A stretch of DNA of 30,684 nucleotides, from contig VGFF01000005.1 in assembly GCA_016868955.1 (NCBI GenBank), positions 1-30,684 of the forward strand. The letters are read 5' to 3'. Under the pieces are notes generated by a model. The model saw nothing but the letters and a program-made list of their open reading frames with translations, did no database searches and was not told where the DNA came from. The stretch is from Armatimonadota bacterium (GTDB taxonomy: Bacteria > Sysuimicrobiota > Sysuimicrobiia > Sysuimicrobiales > VGFF01). Numbering within the stretch: the first letter of the stretch is position 1; each line of letters starts with the position of its first letter. Position numbers and translations under genes: made by a program. This document shows positions 30,066-30,684 of this stretch, one piece after another.

Positions 30066-30684
30066 TCAGCGCCCGGCGTGGATCGGCGCGGTCCGCTCGC
30101 GCAGGTTGCGGCCGCTGCGCCCCGTGCGGACGGAGATCGCCTCGGCTAAGATCGCGATCGCGATCTGCTCGGGTCCCTCGGATCCGATGTCGAGGCCGAC
30201 GGGCGCGTAGATGCGATCGCGCGTCGCGTCACCGATCGCGACGCCCTCGTCCGCGAGCTCGCGCAGGATCTTCTCGGACCGGCTGCGCGGGCCGAGCAGT
30301 CCGAGGTACGCCGGCGGCGCCGGGTGCGTGAGGAACGAGCGGTCGACGTCCTTGTCGCACAGGTAGTTGTGCGTCATGACGACGACGTACGTGCGATCGT
30401 CGGGCGCGATCCGTGCCGCGGTCTCGGGAAACTCCGTCCGCAGGAATCCATCGGCTTCCGGAAACCGCTCCAGCGTCAGGAACTGCTCCCGGCGGTCGAC
30501 GACGATCGGCCGGAATCCCGCCTCGCGCGCGAGCCGCACCAGCGGGATAGCGTCGTGCCCGGCGCCGCAGACGACGAGGCGCGGCATCGGCTGGATTGGC
30601 TCGGCGAACAGCTCGACCTCGCCGACCGCCCGCCGCGCGCCGCGCTCGGCCGCCAGCGCCTCCCGCGCCAGGTCCGCTGCCGCC
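30066..30684 (-). CDS. xdhC: XdhC-family molybdenum hydroxylase maturation factor, N-terminus beyond window
   Basis: The frame is open to the right edge. Upstream of the Met at 30587, 32 further codons continue the family sequence (VGEVELFAEPIQP before MPRLVVCGAGHDA), so 30587 is not the start. Seen are the end of the XdhC/CoxI N-terminal domain and the C-terminal Rossmann domain with the VVCGAGHDAIPLVRLA loop, VVDRR, VVVMTHNYLCD and GLLGPRSR, ending PVGLDIGSEGPEQIAIAILAE. XdhC binds molybdenum cofactor, favours its sulfuration and delivers it to the hydroxylase. Together with mocA this implies that a molybdenum hydroxylase operon lies to the right. Confidence 0.92.
   Translation of the reverse strand, partial: AAADLAREALAAERGARRAVGEVELFAEPIQPMPRLVVCGAGHDAIPLVRLAREAGFRPIVVDRREQFLTLERFPEADGFLRTEFPETAARIAPDDRTYVVVMTHNYLCDKDVDRSFLTHPAPPAYLGLLGPRSRSEKILRELADEGVAIGDATRDRIYAPVGLDIGSEGPEQIAIAILAEAISVRTGRSGRNLRERTAPIHAGR

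Noticed and set aside
1..30684. Search for tRNA, rRNA, CRISPR repeats, transposase genes, IS ends or toxin-antitoxin pairs
   Set aside because: Reading both strands, I saw none that could be supported.

Overview
The window is one chromosomal stretch of a GC-rich bacterium (about two thirds G+C by eye). It is densely packed, and I see no insertion sequence, phage gene, CRISPR array, tRNA or rRNA. Several genes appear to use GTG or TTG starts preceded by good Shine-Dalgarno (SD) sites. The gene content is that of an aerobic heterotroph. I cannot place the phylum. An uncultured soil or sediment lineage would fit, but this is inference.

Layout. (1) 1-6109, minus strand: a partial CYTH-domain protein coupled to a glutaryl-CoA dehydrogenase, an S41/PDZ protease, two tandem Fpg-family DNA glycosylases (the upstream copy broken) and a long AlaX alanyl-tRNA editing protein. 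(2) 6291-8903: a cold-shock protein with a terminator and a YggT protein on plus; an AEC transporter, a SpeH-type AdoMet decarboxylase and a small membrane protein on minus. (3) 9061-13266, minus: a double-hotdog thioesterase, glutamine-dependent NAD synthetase and an M20 peptidase. (4) 13406-20810, plus: a tripartite tricarboxylate transporter (tctC-tctB-tctA), an M42 aminopeptidase, an unknown membrane protein, a frameshifted ornithine cyclodeaminase-family gene and leucyl aminopeptidase. (5) 20817-25975: an MBL-fold hydrolase (minus), an adenine-deaminase-like amidohydrolase (plus) and a fused two-lobe M16 peptidase (minus). (6) 26078-30684: a GNAT acyltransferase coupled to an N-succinylamino-acid racemase/OSBS-family enolase, a small membrane protein, a doubly broken branched-chain aminotransferase, then mocA and a partial xdhC on minus.

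How the genes fit together. Peptide and amino-acid catabolism dominates: five peptidase families (S41, M20, M42, M17, M16), a periplasmic-binding-protein-dependent transporter, a putative D-amino-acid N-acylation/racemisation pair, and amino-acid enzymes. GcdH (lysine/tryptophan/aromatic degradation) and the thioesterase are consistent with this. The xdhC-mocA pair points to a molybdenum hydroxylase operon beyond the right edge.

The most notable sequence-level signals are four lesions in three otherwise recognisable genes, including an in-frame TGA and a 5-bp tandem duplication in the aminotransferase; active-site substitutions in the S41 protease, the thioesterase and the adenine-deaminase-like protein; and a near-leaderless promoter on the M16 gene. 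I found no convincing new defence or mobile system. The best candidate for an under-described module is the GNAT-racemase pair in its peptidase-rich setting.
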